NCBI GenBank assembly: GCA_003993805.1
Contig: RSEF01000002.1
Span: 9,678,667 to 9,742,666 of the forward strand
Reading direction: 5' to 3'
From: Himantopus leucocephalus
Taxonomy: Eukaryota > Chordata > Aves > Charadriiformes > Recurvirostridae
Length of the DNA: 64,000 bases
A program made the position numbers and the translations under genes. Shown in pieces: positions 1-12,205 of this stretch (positions are counted from its first letter, which is position 1; the number at the start of each line of letters is the position of its first letter). The notes under the pieces are model-generated. The model saw only the letters and a program-made list of their open reading frames with translations, was not told where the DNA came from and searched no databases.

Positions 1-1029
1 TCAGTCTCTGCTTGTATGCAAGCTGTTTCATTCCTCCAGCAATTCTTATTCCTCTTATTACCTTAGAGAACGAGTTACCAGAAATTCATGCAGTACACAA
101 GACGTGCCATGGATTTACAGAGTGGCAGAAGGGTGTTCTTCATTTTTCTGTGATTTGTTCTGTTCTTATTGTTGGCTTGTCAACACTAATAAAGCATATT
201 AAAATAATAATTTAAAATGGAGTTTTCAGAATGTTGAGGTGAATTGCGAACACAGCCTTTACTAACGTTCAGTGAGAGCTGTGATCTTAAGATGCTTTTA
301 AAAATTGCATTATTATGCACAATCACACATCTTTTTAAAGATTTCAGCCCTTGCTTTATTCTCTCAGCCAGTCAGATGTTATTAGGTGTTACAAGAAGAG
401 CCTTCTCCTAAAGAAGAAATGGGAAAACTCTTACAGACTTCATTAACAGACAAACAAATCTACTTGACCTATTTTCATAGTCTTCAGATAGAAACACAGT
501 GAGCTCTTTGCCCATATCTCTGCTCCCATCTCCATGCTTTCTATTATCTTGGGATGACTCTGAAACCATGGGAGCATGGAGTGAATCTTGTCCAGCTGGC
601 CCCAGTACCTACTTTGGCTCAGAGAGACCCAGAAAGATAACAATGTCTTTAGCAAGTGTAAAAAGACTTCACCCTTACAAAGAATTCAGTACATTTTCGC
701 ACCCTGTTAATTAATTCAAGGAGAAAGTATTAGGCAGACTTGTGTAATTGTGCTGGTCCACTAATCTAAGGAATAGTATTTGTTTTGACTTGCGAGTAAT
801 ATATGATACATTTTTTCATAATTATGAACTTCATCATAAGGATAGGCAAAGAGATTTTAATCTTGAGTTGATAAATTTTGCAGGGCTGGGTAACAGGTGG
901 AGCCATTTATCTCTGTACTAACTTGATCGTGTTTATGAACCAATTGACGAATCCCTCAGAGGAGTTCCAGACCCGCCTTGTTACTTATTTATTAACCACA
1001 AGGATCCATGGGAATCCAAACTGGGTTTA
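1..1029. other. Non-coding flank, no gene recognised
   Basis: AT-rich sequence with frequent stop codons in all frames. The short frames seen (60-71 codons) show no family signature and no splice-bounded coding pattern. No repeat is recognised here. It ends at the left terminal repeat of the MITE that follows. Confidence 0.65.
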
Positions 1030-1200
1030 CAGTGCAACTTGATTATCCAAAGCCGTAGCTGTCCACAATTCCCTCTTCCTCAAAATACAGATTTATCCCT
1101 GCATGTCTATTAGTTACAATGAACATTGTCTCAATGGTCAGAAGTCTCAATTATCCAAACAAATCCCTTATGACATCGGGATAATTGAGCTCAGCTACTC
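1030..1200. mobile_element. Probable pogo/Tigger-like MITE relic (about 170 bp)
   Basis: The left end reads CAGTGCAACTTGATTATCC at 1030-1048 and follows a TA dinucleotide (1028-1029). That is what a TA-targeting Tc/mariner-pogo element would leave. The right end (about 1179-1200) reads GGATAATTGAGCTCAGCTAC, an imperfect inverse of the left end. A second internal copy of the motif (CTCAATTATCC, 1146-1156) forms a perfect 11-bp inverted repeat with 1179-1189. The 'CAGT...CTCGATTATCC' terminus is the form I associate with non-autonomous Tigger/pogo-type elements of amniotes. No transposase reading frame remains. The exact right boundary and family name are uncertain, and a chance inverted repeat is the alternative. 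Confidence 0.5.
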
Positions 1201-2748
1201 TTGTGGATTGTTGAAATACCAACATTCCCATGTAAGTTCTCATTAGGATTTAAGTGAGTTTAGATTATATCTTAGAAGTCCGTCTTTGATCATAGAGCTA
1301 TAATGCAAACATACAGATGACATTATTCCCACACAATTAGTCATTTTCTTAAAGTGTATTTTAAATATAAAGGATGATATGTCTTCTTGTAAACTCTCCC
1401 CAGTTTACCCAGAGAGCTTAACTACTAAATCAGTACACCAGAAGACCAGGATGGTGACAACATTTTTTATCAGAAAAATGAGATACCATAACACAGTATA
1501 ATTTAAAGCAAGCAGTAGCTAATGTCAATGGAAGCAGGAGCTTCCAAACAAATCATACAATTATTTTTCTGAAATTAGATGAGAAAATTAGTTTAGGATA
1601 ATAACACATCAAGCTTGATGTGGCTAGAAGAAGAGTTTGCCTCGGTGAACACAAATAGGTAGTATGACCCCACTGGGACAAGGCAACCAAGGAAAAAAAT
1701 ATTTTACGAGGAACTGGACTGTCACTGAGCGCTGGTGGGACAGTGCAACAGGCATAGGATTTGATGTTCAGGAGTGGAATTTGCCCTTTTTCAAACAGAG
1801 ACAAAATGTCTAATCTGCCCCTAAACCTGCTCTCTGCGTGTACATCTTGGCCTTCGGTGCAGTGAACAGCTCACACAGAGAGAGCCTGTGGACAGGAGAA
1901 CAGCAGGGTTTGTTCATGGAGTCCCAGATGAGAAAGGTGTAGAATGGATGGTATGGGGCATGGGCACTGGTGAAGGACACGCTCGTGGTTTTGGCCTCAT
2001 TTGATAGCAACGCTAGGGATGGTTTAGTCATATGGTACGGGGCAGAGTACTGCGCTCAGGGCAGGGACCTCATCTTGGGAGCAAGGAGGAACAGGGGTGG
2101 GTGGTGGAAGAAGAGGGGAGAATGGCTGAGGAGGCTAGAGACAGGACCAAGGGCAGGTTCATAACATCAAAAGACATTACTTGGAGCATCAGAAAAGCAA
2201 GCCCAGCATAACCTCTCGGTTCATGACTCTTCCTTCTTCCCCACAACCTTTCCACCTGACTGCTATCTCCCTAGACTTTTGCAACACTTTTGCAGCTGGA
2301 CTGGGATAAGCTCGTAAAAACATTGCTGTAACCCACAACATAGGAACACCTTTGAAAATGCTCCAATCACTGGTTATTTTCAGCATGTAGCTGGTCACCT
2401 GGCATGAGCCAGTCCCTGAACTCCTTGCGCACACATATCCAACATTTAAAAACTCCTTCACGGACCTGAAGTCCTGAACCAGACAGCCACAGAAAGCAGA
2501 ATTCCCAGGGCACTCAGGAAAGCGTTGGTGTGTATTTCAACTTGCAGAAGCTCCCTATGGCAATGCCATTGCATACATCTCCCACCAGCAGACCGATGCA
2601 TGCACACGTTAACCAGCTGCTGTGACTGCCTCCAGTTCATAGACATGAACAAAAGATTCATGGGGTCTGTCCATTTTGCAAACACCTGAAGGGACTGGAA
2701 GATTGCTAGTGGTCTAAAGGGATAGACTTCTTAAGCTCAATTCCCACC

Positions 2749-2771
2749 CACCCTGCTGCTCGAGCAGGGTG
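2749..2771. repeat. Short perfect hairpin
   Basis: CACCCTGCT and AGCAGGGTG are exact reverse complements separated by the five bases GCTCG, giving a 9-bp stem. It is too short for a miRNA precursor and may be chance. No gene lies next to it that it could terminate or regulate. Confidence 0.4.
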
Positions 2772-5700
2772 TGCCCCAACCGTGCTATTTCCTGAGGCTA
2801 CTGAGCAGGCTGAAGGAGTAGTCATTTTGCTCCTACCACTGCTCAACTTGCTCAGCCGTCTCCTCTAGCTGTTAGCAATGGTTAGGCATAAGCCTCTTCC
2901 CACAACAAGGAATATAAAATACCTCTGGAGCCGGTGTGTCTTGGAGAGAGTAGGCAGCCATGATAACAGTGCAGAGGTTGGTGAGAGGGACCTGGGTAAA
3001 GGTTTGAGCTCTCACCATCCTGTGTTTGAAGGGCCTAAGGGGGTGGTTACAAAAGGATTGCTCCTACTGTCAGCTATCCCCGCTTCAATGGTTGCTCTAC
3101 GGAGGCCTTTCCTTGCCCTCATCAGTGGAAGCTGTTATTTCATAGGCTGGTGAGTGCCAATACAGTATCAACTGGAGAGACCTGGGCCACCCGGCAAACA
3201 TTCTCCTAGAAGCAAGAGAGCAGATCCACTGTTGTTTTCTTTTCTTGTACAGATGTTTTCCATATGAAGAATCTATAACACTTTTCCCCTGGAGCTGGTC
3301 AAATTATCCTGTAGGACATTTCCGGGAGGATAGCTGCTAGAAGAACCTGATCTTTTGGAGGTAAATGGCAAAGGGCAATGGAGATGGCAAAGGAGGAGAT
3401 AAACAACCCACTTTACATTGTAATCCCAAGACTGAATTTGGGAAAAAACAAGCAGGAGGAGTCTGGGCTGGGGAAACCAGTGACCGTGAAGCTCAGCACG
3501 GATGAAGGCCTCTTGCCTTCAGTGGTTTATTACAACTTGTCTTTTAAGGAAAACAATTATATGTACTTGATGTCTCTTTGGAAGACTTCATGAGCACCAG
3601 CCTCTTCCTACTGGCTTCATGAGGACAGACACCTGCAGAAAGCAGTTTTAACCACCTTCTTGAGGGGCCTTTCTCTCACTGATGTCATGCTGTAACCAGC
3701 TTACACTAGATACCTGAATCTTATCCCAGGAGCCTGAACATTAGGCACAGCTCTAGGTGAGGTGGCTACATGCAGCTGAATATAACTCTGACTTTGCATC
3801 TTTTTACAGAGCACAGACCGGATCAAGAGGCGGGTGAGGTGATTAAGGCAGTGTGGGATTCTGCATGTTCTCTCAGCTGTTTCCATTCACTGAGCTCCTG
3901 GAGAGCCCCAGTGGAAAACGAAAGCTGCCTTTGCTCCTCCGCAGTATCCTCCAGGGAGGGCAGGAAAACACCTACCCTTCTTCACAGCAAATCGCCCCTC
4001 GGGCACAAGGCCTGGCTGTCACCAAGGGATGTGATTCACCTGCCTTCTCGGTACTTAAGATGCTCCTATATTTTTGAATCACCCAATTCTATCAAAGCTG
4101 TGGGGAGAAACAAGAGGCTTAAAATAGCTAAAGCATAAAATTCCCCAACTGTCAGTTTTATAAGTCTTAAATCCATTCCAGGAGAGCTAGCTTTAGCCCT
4201 ATTTCCTGATCACTCAGAAAAACTGAGACGATCAATTAAAGTTTTCCCATGCACCCTCTTGGACAGATGGTTGAACCATTTTAATTAAGTGTATGTATTG
4301 GACTGACAGAGTTGATGTATCTGACGTGACAGACATTTTCTGTGTTCATTTAGGTTTTTAATCTTTCACTCTCTTTAGTATGCCCAGAATTGTGCTATTT
4401 TCACTGTGCTCTCAGAAGAATTATTCAGTACAGAGTTGATCACTTGGATTATTAGATTTTTATTGCTTGTTATTGTTGGTTTTGGCCACAGTGAAAAGCT
4501 TCTCAATAGCAATTAGCTACCACTCTGGCCCAAATAATGAAAGGATAACGTTTTGGAAGTCTCTGTTGGAGGAAGAGAGAAAGGCCCAGATTTTTTGAGA
4601 TATTTAGACATCAAGAGGGGCAAAGGGAGGCCTAGTGAGGATTTCAAAAGCATCTAGGTGCTAAATACCTCAAATTTCAATGGAACTTAAATGATGTTGA
4701 GCTGGTTATCTGCAGCTCTAGACACCTAACCACCTTGCAAGTCTGCCTCACCACAGTGGTGGATGCTCTCTTGGGTTCCCATTTAAAATAAAATTAAATT
4801 AGCCAGATGCTCTTACTCCAAGGAGTTTTAAAATGAGCCACATGCTTCTCTTTTCTTAAATCCTTTTACATTCAGTAATCTTGCATGAGGTGGAAGTTAT
4901 GGCATATGGCATCAGTGGCCTTCCAGTTGAGGACGGGATCCCATGGAGTATAGGGCTCCCCCTTACGTGATTTGAATGGTGGGGTCTGGGTAAGAGCATG
5001 TTCCTAATACAAACAGTTTCACAGCTGGAGCTCTCTTCCTCAAGTGTATCGGTCCATTAGTTTGTTATGATATAACTGGTCTGTAATAACGTTATAATGC
5101 ATATATGGAAGCAGAGAATGGTCAGGATTTTTTCTTTCCTTCTCGCTCGATGGATATTTGTACAAATCTTAGACATTGCTACAGTATGTCCAAGCCCTCT
5201 GACGTTACTGGGCTTCACATCATTTTTTTCAGTCCTGTTTTAATATTTATAGATATTAATAGGTAGATTTGGTATTAATAGAGCCTACTGTCTCTAGGTT
5301 TCAGTGCATATCAATCAATAGCTGCAAAAGTACTATATATTGGAATATTGTAATGGCTACAAATACTTTTCTTATTTCCAGTGCATTTACTGGCTGATAT
5401 GAATGATTGTTTTCACCTAAGATAAACTCCTATACTTTTAGGTGTTTCATGGCAGAAAAAGCAGTGTCTCCTGCTGGTGAGAAAATCATGCTGGAAAAGT
5501 ACTTCTACAGAGACCTAGCTGATGTGTTTATTATAGAAAAAAAAAACCCTAGTGTCTTTATCCTCAAGACTTTCCAACATCACATGGCCAGGATCCCTCA
5601 ATTCCAGGAAGTTAGATTGCCTGAATGGTCTTTGAGGAAAAGTAAGAGGAAATGGTAAAAAGAATGAATATGGTCACATGCCTGGCAGTTCTGGAAGATG

Positions 5701-6586
5701 TTATATTTGTGACATAGCAGACAACTAGAAGGACTAAGGAAGAATCAGGTTGTTCTGTTCAGGGAATGCAAGAAGGCCTGAGGTTTTTAAAAAAATATAT
5801 CCTCTCCTGGATAGGCAGAGTGAGAGAGAGCCCTAGGTATATTCATCTTTTAATAACATGTATGTATAATCCAACCAGTGCATGTACAAACCCTGCACTC
5901 CTTCACACACTTCAAATACCTGCAGGCATAGATAAATAGCTGGATAAGCACATACCTCTTTGCTTGCTTACATGGGAGATTTTGTTCATGCAATAAAGGC
6001 TGAGCACTTCTTTTGCAAAACCTCATGCTATATCTGCATATGTGAGTATTCTGGGAAATTCAAAATAGCCACAAGTCAAATGTCCCAATAACACGCACTA
6101 TCTGAGGGATTTTGGAGAGTGGGTTAATGAACTTATCAAATCACTAACAAATGCTTTTGAGAGGTGGGGTAGAGAGGCAGTAAGTGATGGGGGAAGGGAA
6201 GGAGAGGAGGAAAGAATATCACGCTGCTCTGCAAAAAATGGTGCAAAGCGTGATCTTGGCAAACACTGATTAAAAAGCACAGCACTGAGCAACCTGCAGC
6301 TCTTTTCTAGCAACAAATCAGAAATGTTAATATTCCGTGCAGTATTACAGTGGGTGTGATACATTGCACTGTCAGATGCACACACATGGGTTCAGTAAAC
6401 AGATTCACTCCTTCTGACCAGAATCAGCAATAACACTTTTGATTTTCTAAGAGGAGCACCTGATCTGATCTAAGAATATCAAAAGGAGCCAGTAGCTCAG
6501 GCTGACATTATTACACAGGCAGTCACATTTTGATATTTAAGCTTGTACATTCCTTAAGCCTCAGTCGAATTTCTTGGCATTGTCAA

Positions 6587-6606
6587 NTCAAAAAAAAAAA
6601 AAAAAA
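6587..6606. repeat. Poly-A run (A17) with an ambiguous base
   Basis: A single N lies three bases before a run of 17 A. Homopolymer runs commonly produce base-calling ambiguity, so the N and the exact run length should be treated as technical uncertainty. No retroposed gene body is visible upstream. Confidence 0.85.
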
Positions 6607-7440
6607 GCAAGAAAGAAAAAGCAAGCCATGCTCCTGATGAAAGCAGCTGTCATTCAGCACTAGGACTTGCCCTTCGAACAGCTGTACTTGATCTCAAAAC
6701 TCTCACCTGCACAGCATGGTAGGCTGAATCAACTCCGCTCTTTGTCTCACTACCTCAGATAAGCCTGTCATCAAAGTGAAGAGATAAAAAAGAGACAATC
6801 ATAACTCTAATGTCATATTTGACAGAGGAAGCTGTTAGTCAAGTAGCTTTAAACTGTTTCTCCTCTACATGTATCGAGTGACGTCCTGGCACAGCGACAA
6901 GAACTTATCACGGTACTTTTTATATGAGAAAGAAGAAAAAAAAAAATACCAGAACAGATGTGTCATCATAGACACACCTTTTAGTGGACCTTCAAAGTGA
7001 AGAATTGGAGAAACTCTTTCATGAGACAAGTGTCACAACAACTCCATCTTCACAGAGGTGCCTATACAGGCCACTGCAGACAGCACATAGCAGATTACTA
7101 GAGGTAACTGCACTAATAAGGAATTGGCTCAAATTGCCAAGAAAACAGGTTTCGTAGGGCCAGATCCTGAATTTGCTACTCAGGCAAAATGCTAAGTAGT
7201 GTAGGAACTGGTCCAAAGGAAGCTTCCTAATAAGAAACTGAAAATAGCTTGCTCATCATAGCTGGCATTCCAGGAAAGGTGAGGAGGAGAGCTAGCCCCA
7301 AATGTACAGACCGGGCTGTAGCAAATTTAGGCTGTTGACTACTCGCAAGACAATTGTTAACTGAGCCATCCTATCAAATAGTTATCAAACCTATATTTGG
7401 GGAGCATCGAAGTTCCGCTTTTAGTAGTGCCGCTGCTTAA

Positions 7441-7500
7441 ATAGTACCAGTTGCATTTATGCACTGCTTTTAACCCAGGGATCTCACAAAGCTTTAGAAA
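7441..7500 (-). repeat. Faint MIR/L3-type relic
   Basis: The phrase 'cccagggatctcacaaagctttagaaatt' resembles the conserved 'ccaaggatctcaaagcgctttacaaac' part of ancient amniote MIR/L3-related repeats. Only about 60 bases align by eye, so this may be coincidental. Confidence 0.28.
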
Positions 7501-9651
7501 TTATGTTCTGGTCAGATAGAGCTTTTGGGTACAGAAAAATGCTTATGTTGGAAAAGCATAAGCACAGCCCTGGGCCTATGGGGCCCTATGTTGATATAAA
7601 AAGGAGATGAGTTGGACTTAATTCAAGAGATCCACAGTAATTTTACACACCTAAGCTACCTTGTGACTTGTTTACCTGCCTGAAGCTCCCATAGTGATCT
7701 TACGCAAAACCTTCAGCATCTAGGAGTTTGCCTTCACTGGGACTTTTTGTTTTTAGCACCGTGTATCTCTTCAATAGGTTTCAGCTGGATCAAGGTCAAG
7801 GAGAAGAATAAAAGTCAGTGAATTTGGCTCATAACCCTTTAAGTTTTGACTTTAAAAGCGCCTCAAATACAGATGCAGGCGGTGCTAGCTACGAGTTACA
7901 TGTGTCTATAACAGTATTGTACAGATAACTCCAGTACCATACCTCACCCTGGTATTGAATAGATGTCCCATAAATTAGGTCTCTAAAAGCTAAGCACCTC
8001 ATCTAAGCCATGGATCTCAGCTGCCTCTGAGGTCCGTGGAAAGAGTCAGAAACCTCCACAAAGCAAGTGACCATGTCCTGAGCTGGGTGCCTTTCATAGG
8101 GGTGCTGCCTTGCCCTCTGAAGGGGCTGAGATCCCCTTCGGGATGTGAGCGAGAGGGTTCCCTTAGGTTAGACACATGTCTAACGTTGGTGATCAGTATT
8201 AGATGTGATGAATCTCATCCATAGAGCCAGATCTTTACATGTCTCAAGGTGCTTCCAGTGTAAATAGATAGAGGGATTTTCAGAGGTTTCTGGATTCTTG
8301 ACTCCCACACAGCTCATCAGGCACAAGGTATGTCAGGAGTTTTTAAAGAAGTCCTGCAATCACCCATCTGCATGATCAAGTGTTAAATTTTATCTTTAGA
8401 TGGCTGACCCTAAATCTCCACAGAAAAACAGGAATGACAATCAATTGAAAACCACAACTACATCACAGAGGTGTTGGGGGAATAAATATTTGTGCTGGTT
8501 GAGGATGACGGTCCAGTTTGAAATTAATTGGGGCTTTTGAAAGATATCCACTTTCTCAGTAAGAAAAATGTCATCAGATCACTTGAAATGTTGTAACGTA
8601 ATGCAAATATTTATTTTCAATCTCTCTGATTTTTAGGTACCAACCAAAAAATATTCAAATTATAAGTAATTTTAAAATTTAAAAAAAAACTCCATTGTTT
8701 TTCCCAATGCCAGTAGGGATGCTGGCAAAACCCCTCAACTCTGCAGCAGTTTTCTTCTGAATCTTCAGTTAAGTTATTTCATTTTCCCCATGTGTTTCCG
8801 TGTTTGCAGAATTACAGCTACCATTTCTTAGGCCATTTGTGAGTTATATTGAGGAAAAACACATCGTGATGTCTGTGTTAAAGCTGTTGCGTACCTAGTA
8901 AGTGTACGTGAAACTATATGGTTCATGACACACAGTATTAAGGACAAGGCCTGAACCTGAAAGCTGGTAGAGTTCCCTCTCTGTGGTTTTACACTGATAC
9001 CAGAATAGGAAATGTCCAACTTTTAACCTTCTCATGGCTGCTACCAGATTTCAAGGAAGTCCCTTGGGCAACATGCAAAATTGCCTAAATGTTCTGCCAC
9101 TATTTCTCAATTTATTTTAAAGGACTTTTTTTTTAATTTTACAAACTTTACACATTATAGTTAGGTATAAGCTACCATGTTATTATGTCCCTAGAAAAAC
9201 TAATTATGCGCCAGTGAATAAGGAAAGATTGGAAAAGAAGTATTATTCCACCATCAGAGTATTTCTGAATGGGAAATGATGTAGCACACCATAGCAGAAG
9301 TGTTATCTGAGCACAGCGCCCAGAGGAAATATTCTACGAAGCACCATCAGTTGTCATTGTGGTGGGCTCACAGTGCTGGATATGCAAACTCTCATGATCA
9401 GCCCAGAATGGCAACTCAATGACTTTGTTTTACATGAGGCCCTAACAGAAACACCACACACAAACTGAAAAATTTAATGCTGACGTTAATGCTGATTTTT
9501 TACAGCCGCCTGAGCTTTTCTAGGCATGGCCATCCCTAACAATTGCTGCCCTTGCTGGCATGGACTAATAGACACAAGGAGGAGCAAGAGTCGCTGTAAG
9601 GAACAGAACCCTTTTCTGCCCCCAGTACATGGATGCAGCAGGAGGTCTGGC

Positions 9652-9808
9652 CGGCTCGCTTCCCGCGCTGCCCCGTGCTCGTGGGGTCAAGGGAGAACCA
9701 CTTCGGCTGACCTGAAGGGGAGGAAAGAGATGCCCCATCCGAAGGTATTGGGTCTGGCTTTCATCTTGGCCAGTGAGCAGACAGACGTGGACGTGGACAG
9801 CCCTGCGA
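9652..9808. other. Small CpG-rich patch
   Basis: By hand count there are 11 CpG dinucleotides in about 157 bases of GC-rich sequence (positions include 9652, the 9664-9681 cluster, 9783 and 9791). The surroundings contain almost none. It overlaps a 99-codon open frame (9526-9825 +) with no recognisable domain. It is too short for a formal CpG island. It could be a small regulatory element, part of a non-coding RNA exon, or a decayed GC-rich repeat. Confidence 0.4.
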
Positions 9809-11683
9809 ACAAGGAAGGGGAATGAGCACTGAGTGCCAGGTACACCCTGCGCCAGCCGCTCTTTCTAATGAAGCCTCAACATGCTGAGGGGCAAGAGAAT
9901 TGAGTCTTGGATAATTTTTACATCTGACCTGTGAAACGCAGGTCACTCAGCAAGGATGAAACATAATACTTCCTAAGACCCAGAGAGAAGAAAGGTTATT
10001 CCTACTGTGTCATAGCAGCTAAGCCACAGGAAGCTGTTGAAACACTCTGCCAGCTTTCCTGAAATAAAACAGTTTTAGTTTCATGCATGTAGTGAATTTT
10101 TACCTTACACTTCTGAATTTGAGCCACGATTATCTTATCTGCAGGGTGATTAAACAGCCTGTTCTCTTCCCTCCTTTTCTACTCCTTAGCCCACGAGGAC
10201 TCTCGGTGCCCGCGAGCATCCTGCCTTTCCTGGCCACTGGTGGCTTTGCATACATGTGATGGACTGGAGCGTGTTTGGGAGAGTTTGCTGTTTGGGCAGG
10301 GACCCCATCCAGGTGCTGAGTTTTCATAGATAGCATTATCAACCAAACTTGCTGGTTTGCACCCTAGGTCATGTTATTCTGTGGATTTACTTCCTCCACA
10401 TTTATACCAACTTTACTTCATGGTGCTATTTTTGAAATCACACTAGATCAAATTCTCCACTCAGTTCCTCTTGCATAATCACTGCAGGGCAGCGTGCATA
10501 TAAATGAGGGCACACTTTATTCCACTGTGTATAAATTAATGTGAACTTAGATATTAAGCACAGGTGACTTGCAGTTTCCCTCTCATATAAGCAGACTCTG
10601 CTCTGAAATGGCAGTGAAATAATTACCTTTAGAGTAGTTCAAAACTCAGCAGTTTTCCCACCTGCTAGTGCAAGCGAGTAACTCCTTTTTATGTCATCTT
10701 TACTGTTGCCATCAATGGTAAACATCAGCTGAAGACAATGATGATGTAGCCATAGGGTTTACCCGTTTGCTAAAAGGAAGACCAGTCCTGCGGGTATAAG
10801 AAAATTTCTGTAAAGAGTGTATTTTAGAGATTTTTTTAACCATGCCTTTCAGACATACCTTTATGGTGGGTTGTTGGGCTGAAAATAGAAACTCAGGAAA
10901 ACTAAACCAGAGCCAGCTAACCCCGAGTGTATAAACACGCATTCCCTGTGTGATTAATATCTGTGTGTAACCAGTTTGGGTCTCGGGTAGGCAGGGACTG
11001 CGGGCAAGTAGGACTTTTACCTCATCTCGCACTGAAACAATCGATCATTCCTGAAGCCTCCGACTGCACCTAAGGAGCCGTGAGTCCATCACTGGGTTAC
11101 TTCCTTTCTCTGCAATTATTCTCCTGCCAGGCTGTTGCTTCGTCTGTTATGATGCAGCAAAGGGATCCTTTCTAGATCCGTTTGTCTTCCTTAAGCCTTG
11201 AAGTCATCAAAACATGTATTATGTAGGGAGTGTTTTATCCTGTATTTCCAAAACATGACAGAAGCATGGCTACTTTCTCATCCACGCTGTTTAAAAGCTG
11301 TGGGTGACTCTGCCAGCTCACAGATTGCCGTAGTCTGCTTTGTAACATCAGAAAGAACATGAGAGTGTGGCATCCCCTTGCTGCTCCCTGAAATACAAAA
11401 CTCATCTGATGTTTGAACTTTAAACTTGCTAGCCCAGAAATAACACACATAATGTAAAACGCAACTTGCAGCTCGAGGCCCGGGCATTTTAACATTGAGA
11501 AGACTGACAGCCTTGTGGCTGCTGCTTCTTACAACCAGATCAACAGCTGGGAAATGACCTGTAGCTTGTTCGGCCCCATCAGAAGCTTCATTAACAGCAC
11601 TACGTGTCTCTGAAAAAGCCAATGTTATTATACATCATGACCCGTATCTAATACAAACTATGCATGAGTGACACTGTCTTTGC
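9809..11683. other. Non-coding, no gene recognised
   Basis: Unique sequence between the CpG patch and the first CR1. Frames of 86-114 codons on the minus strand (10712-11032, 11235-11622) overlap each other in different frames and carry no known motif, so I do not call them genes. Confidence 0.6.
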
Positions 11684-12205
11684 TGTCTGGAGTACTGCAT
11701 CCAGCTCTGGAGACCCCAACATAGGAAGGACATGGACCTGTTGGAGCAGGTCCAGAGGAGGGCCACAAAGATGATCAGAGGGCTGGAGCACCTCTCCTGT
11801 GAGGAAAGGCTGAGATAGTTGGGGTTGTTCAGCCTGGAGAAGAGAAGGCTCTGGGGAGACCTTATTGTGGCCTTCCAGTACCTAAAGGGGGCCTACACGA
11901 GGGCTGGGGAAAGACTTTTTACAAAGGCATGTAGTGATAGGACGAGGGGGAATGGCTTCAAACTGGAAGAAGGTAGATTTAGATTAGATATTAGGAAGAA
12001 ATTTTTCCCTTTGAGGGTGATAAGGCACTGGAACAGGTTGCCCAGAGAAGTTGCGGAAGTTCCATCCCTGGAGGTGTTTAAAGCCAGGCTGGATGGGGCT
12101 ATGAGCAGCTTAGTCTAGTAGGAGGTGTCCATGTCTATGGCAGGGGGGTTGGAACTCAATGATCTTCAGGGTGCCTTCCAACCTAAACCATTCTCTGATT
12201 CTATA
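11684..12205 (+). mobile_element. CR1 LINE, 5'-truncated 3' end
   Basis: This is the 3' end of a chicken-repeat-1 non-LTR retrotransposon, about 520 bp. It starts at 'ctggagtactgcatccagctctgg', runs through the C-terminal part of ORF2 and the 3' untranslated region, and ends in the CR1-type terminus near 'ttctctgattctata'. The element lacks the endonuclease and the reverse transcriptase catalytic core, so it cannot move by itself. CR1 copies do not end in poly-A and are usually 5'-truncated, as seen here. The relatively intact reading frame and diagnostic 3' end suggest a moderately young copy. Confidence 0.95.
11819..12118 (+). pseudogene. CR1 ORF2 C-terminal fragment
   Basis: The 99-codon frame lies wholly inside the CR1. 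It contains the CR1 ORF2 tail signature '[12 protein letters not shown]' followed by 'HWNRLPREV' and '[10 protein letters not shown]', which is well conserved among avian CR1 copies. In the intact element this region follows the reverse transcriptase domain. Here there is no start context, no catalytic domain and no promoter, so it is a dead fragment and not a host gene. Confidence 0.92.

Larger units (their letters stand above)
1201..9651. other. Long non-coding stretch, no gene recognised
   Basis: About 8.4 kb without a coding region I can support. Reading frames up to 122 codons (for example 3770-4138 +) overlap frames on the other strand and resemble no protein family. The stretch contains an A17 run with an adjacent N (6587-6606), a 9-bp-stem hairpin at 2749-2771 and a faint MIR/L3-like trace at 7441-7500. 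Nothing else is recognised. Confidence 0.65.
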
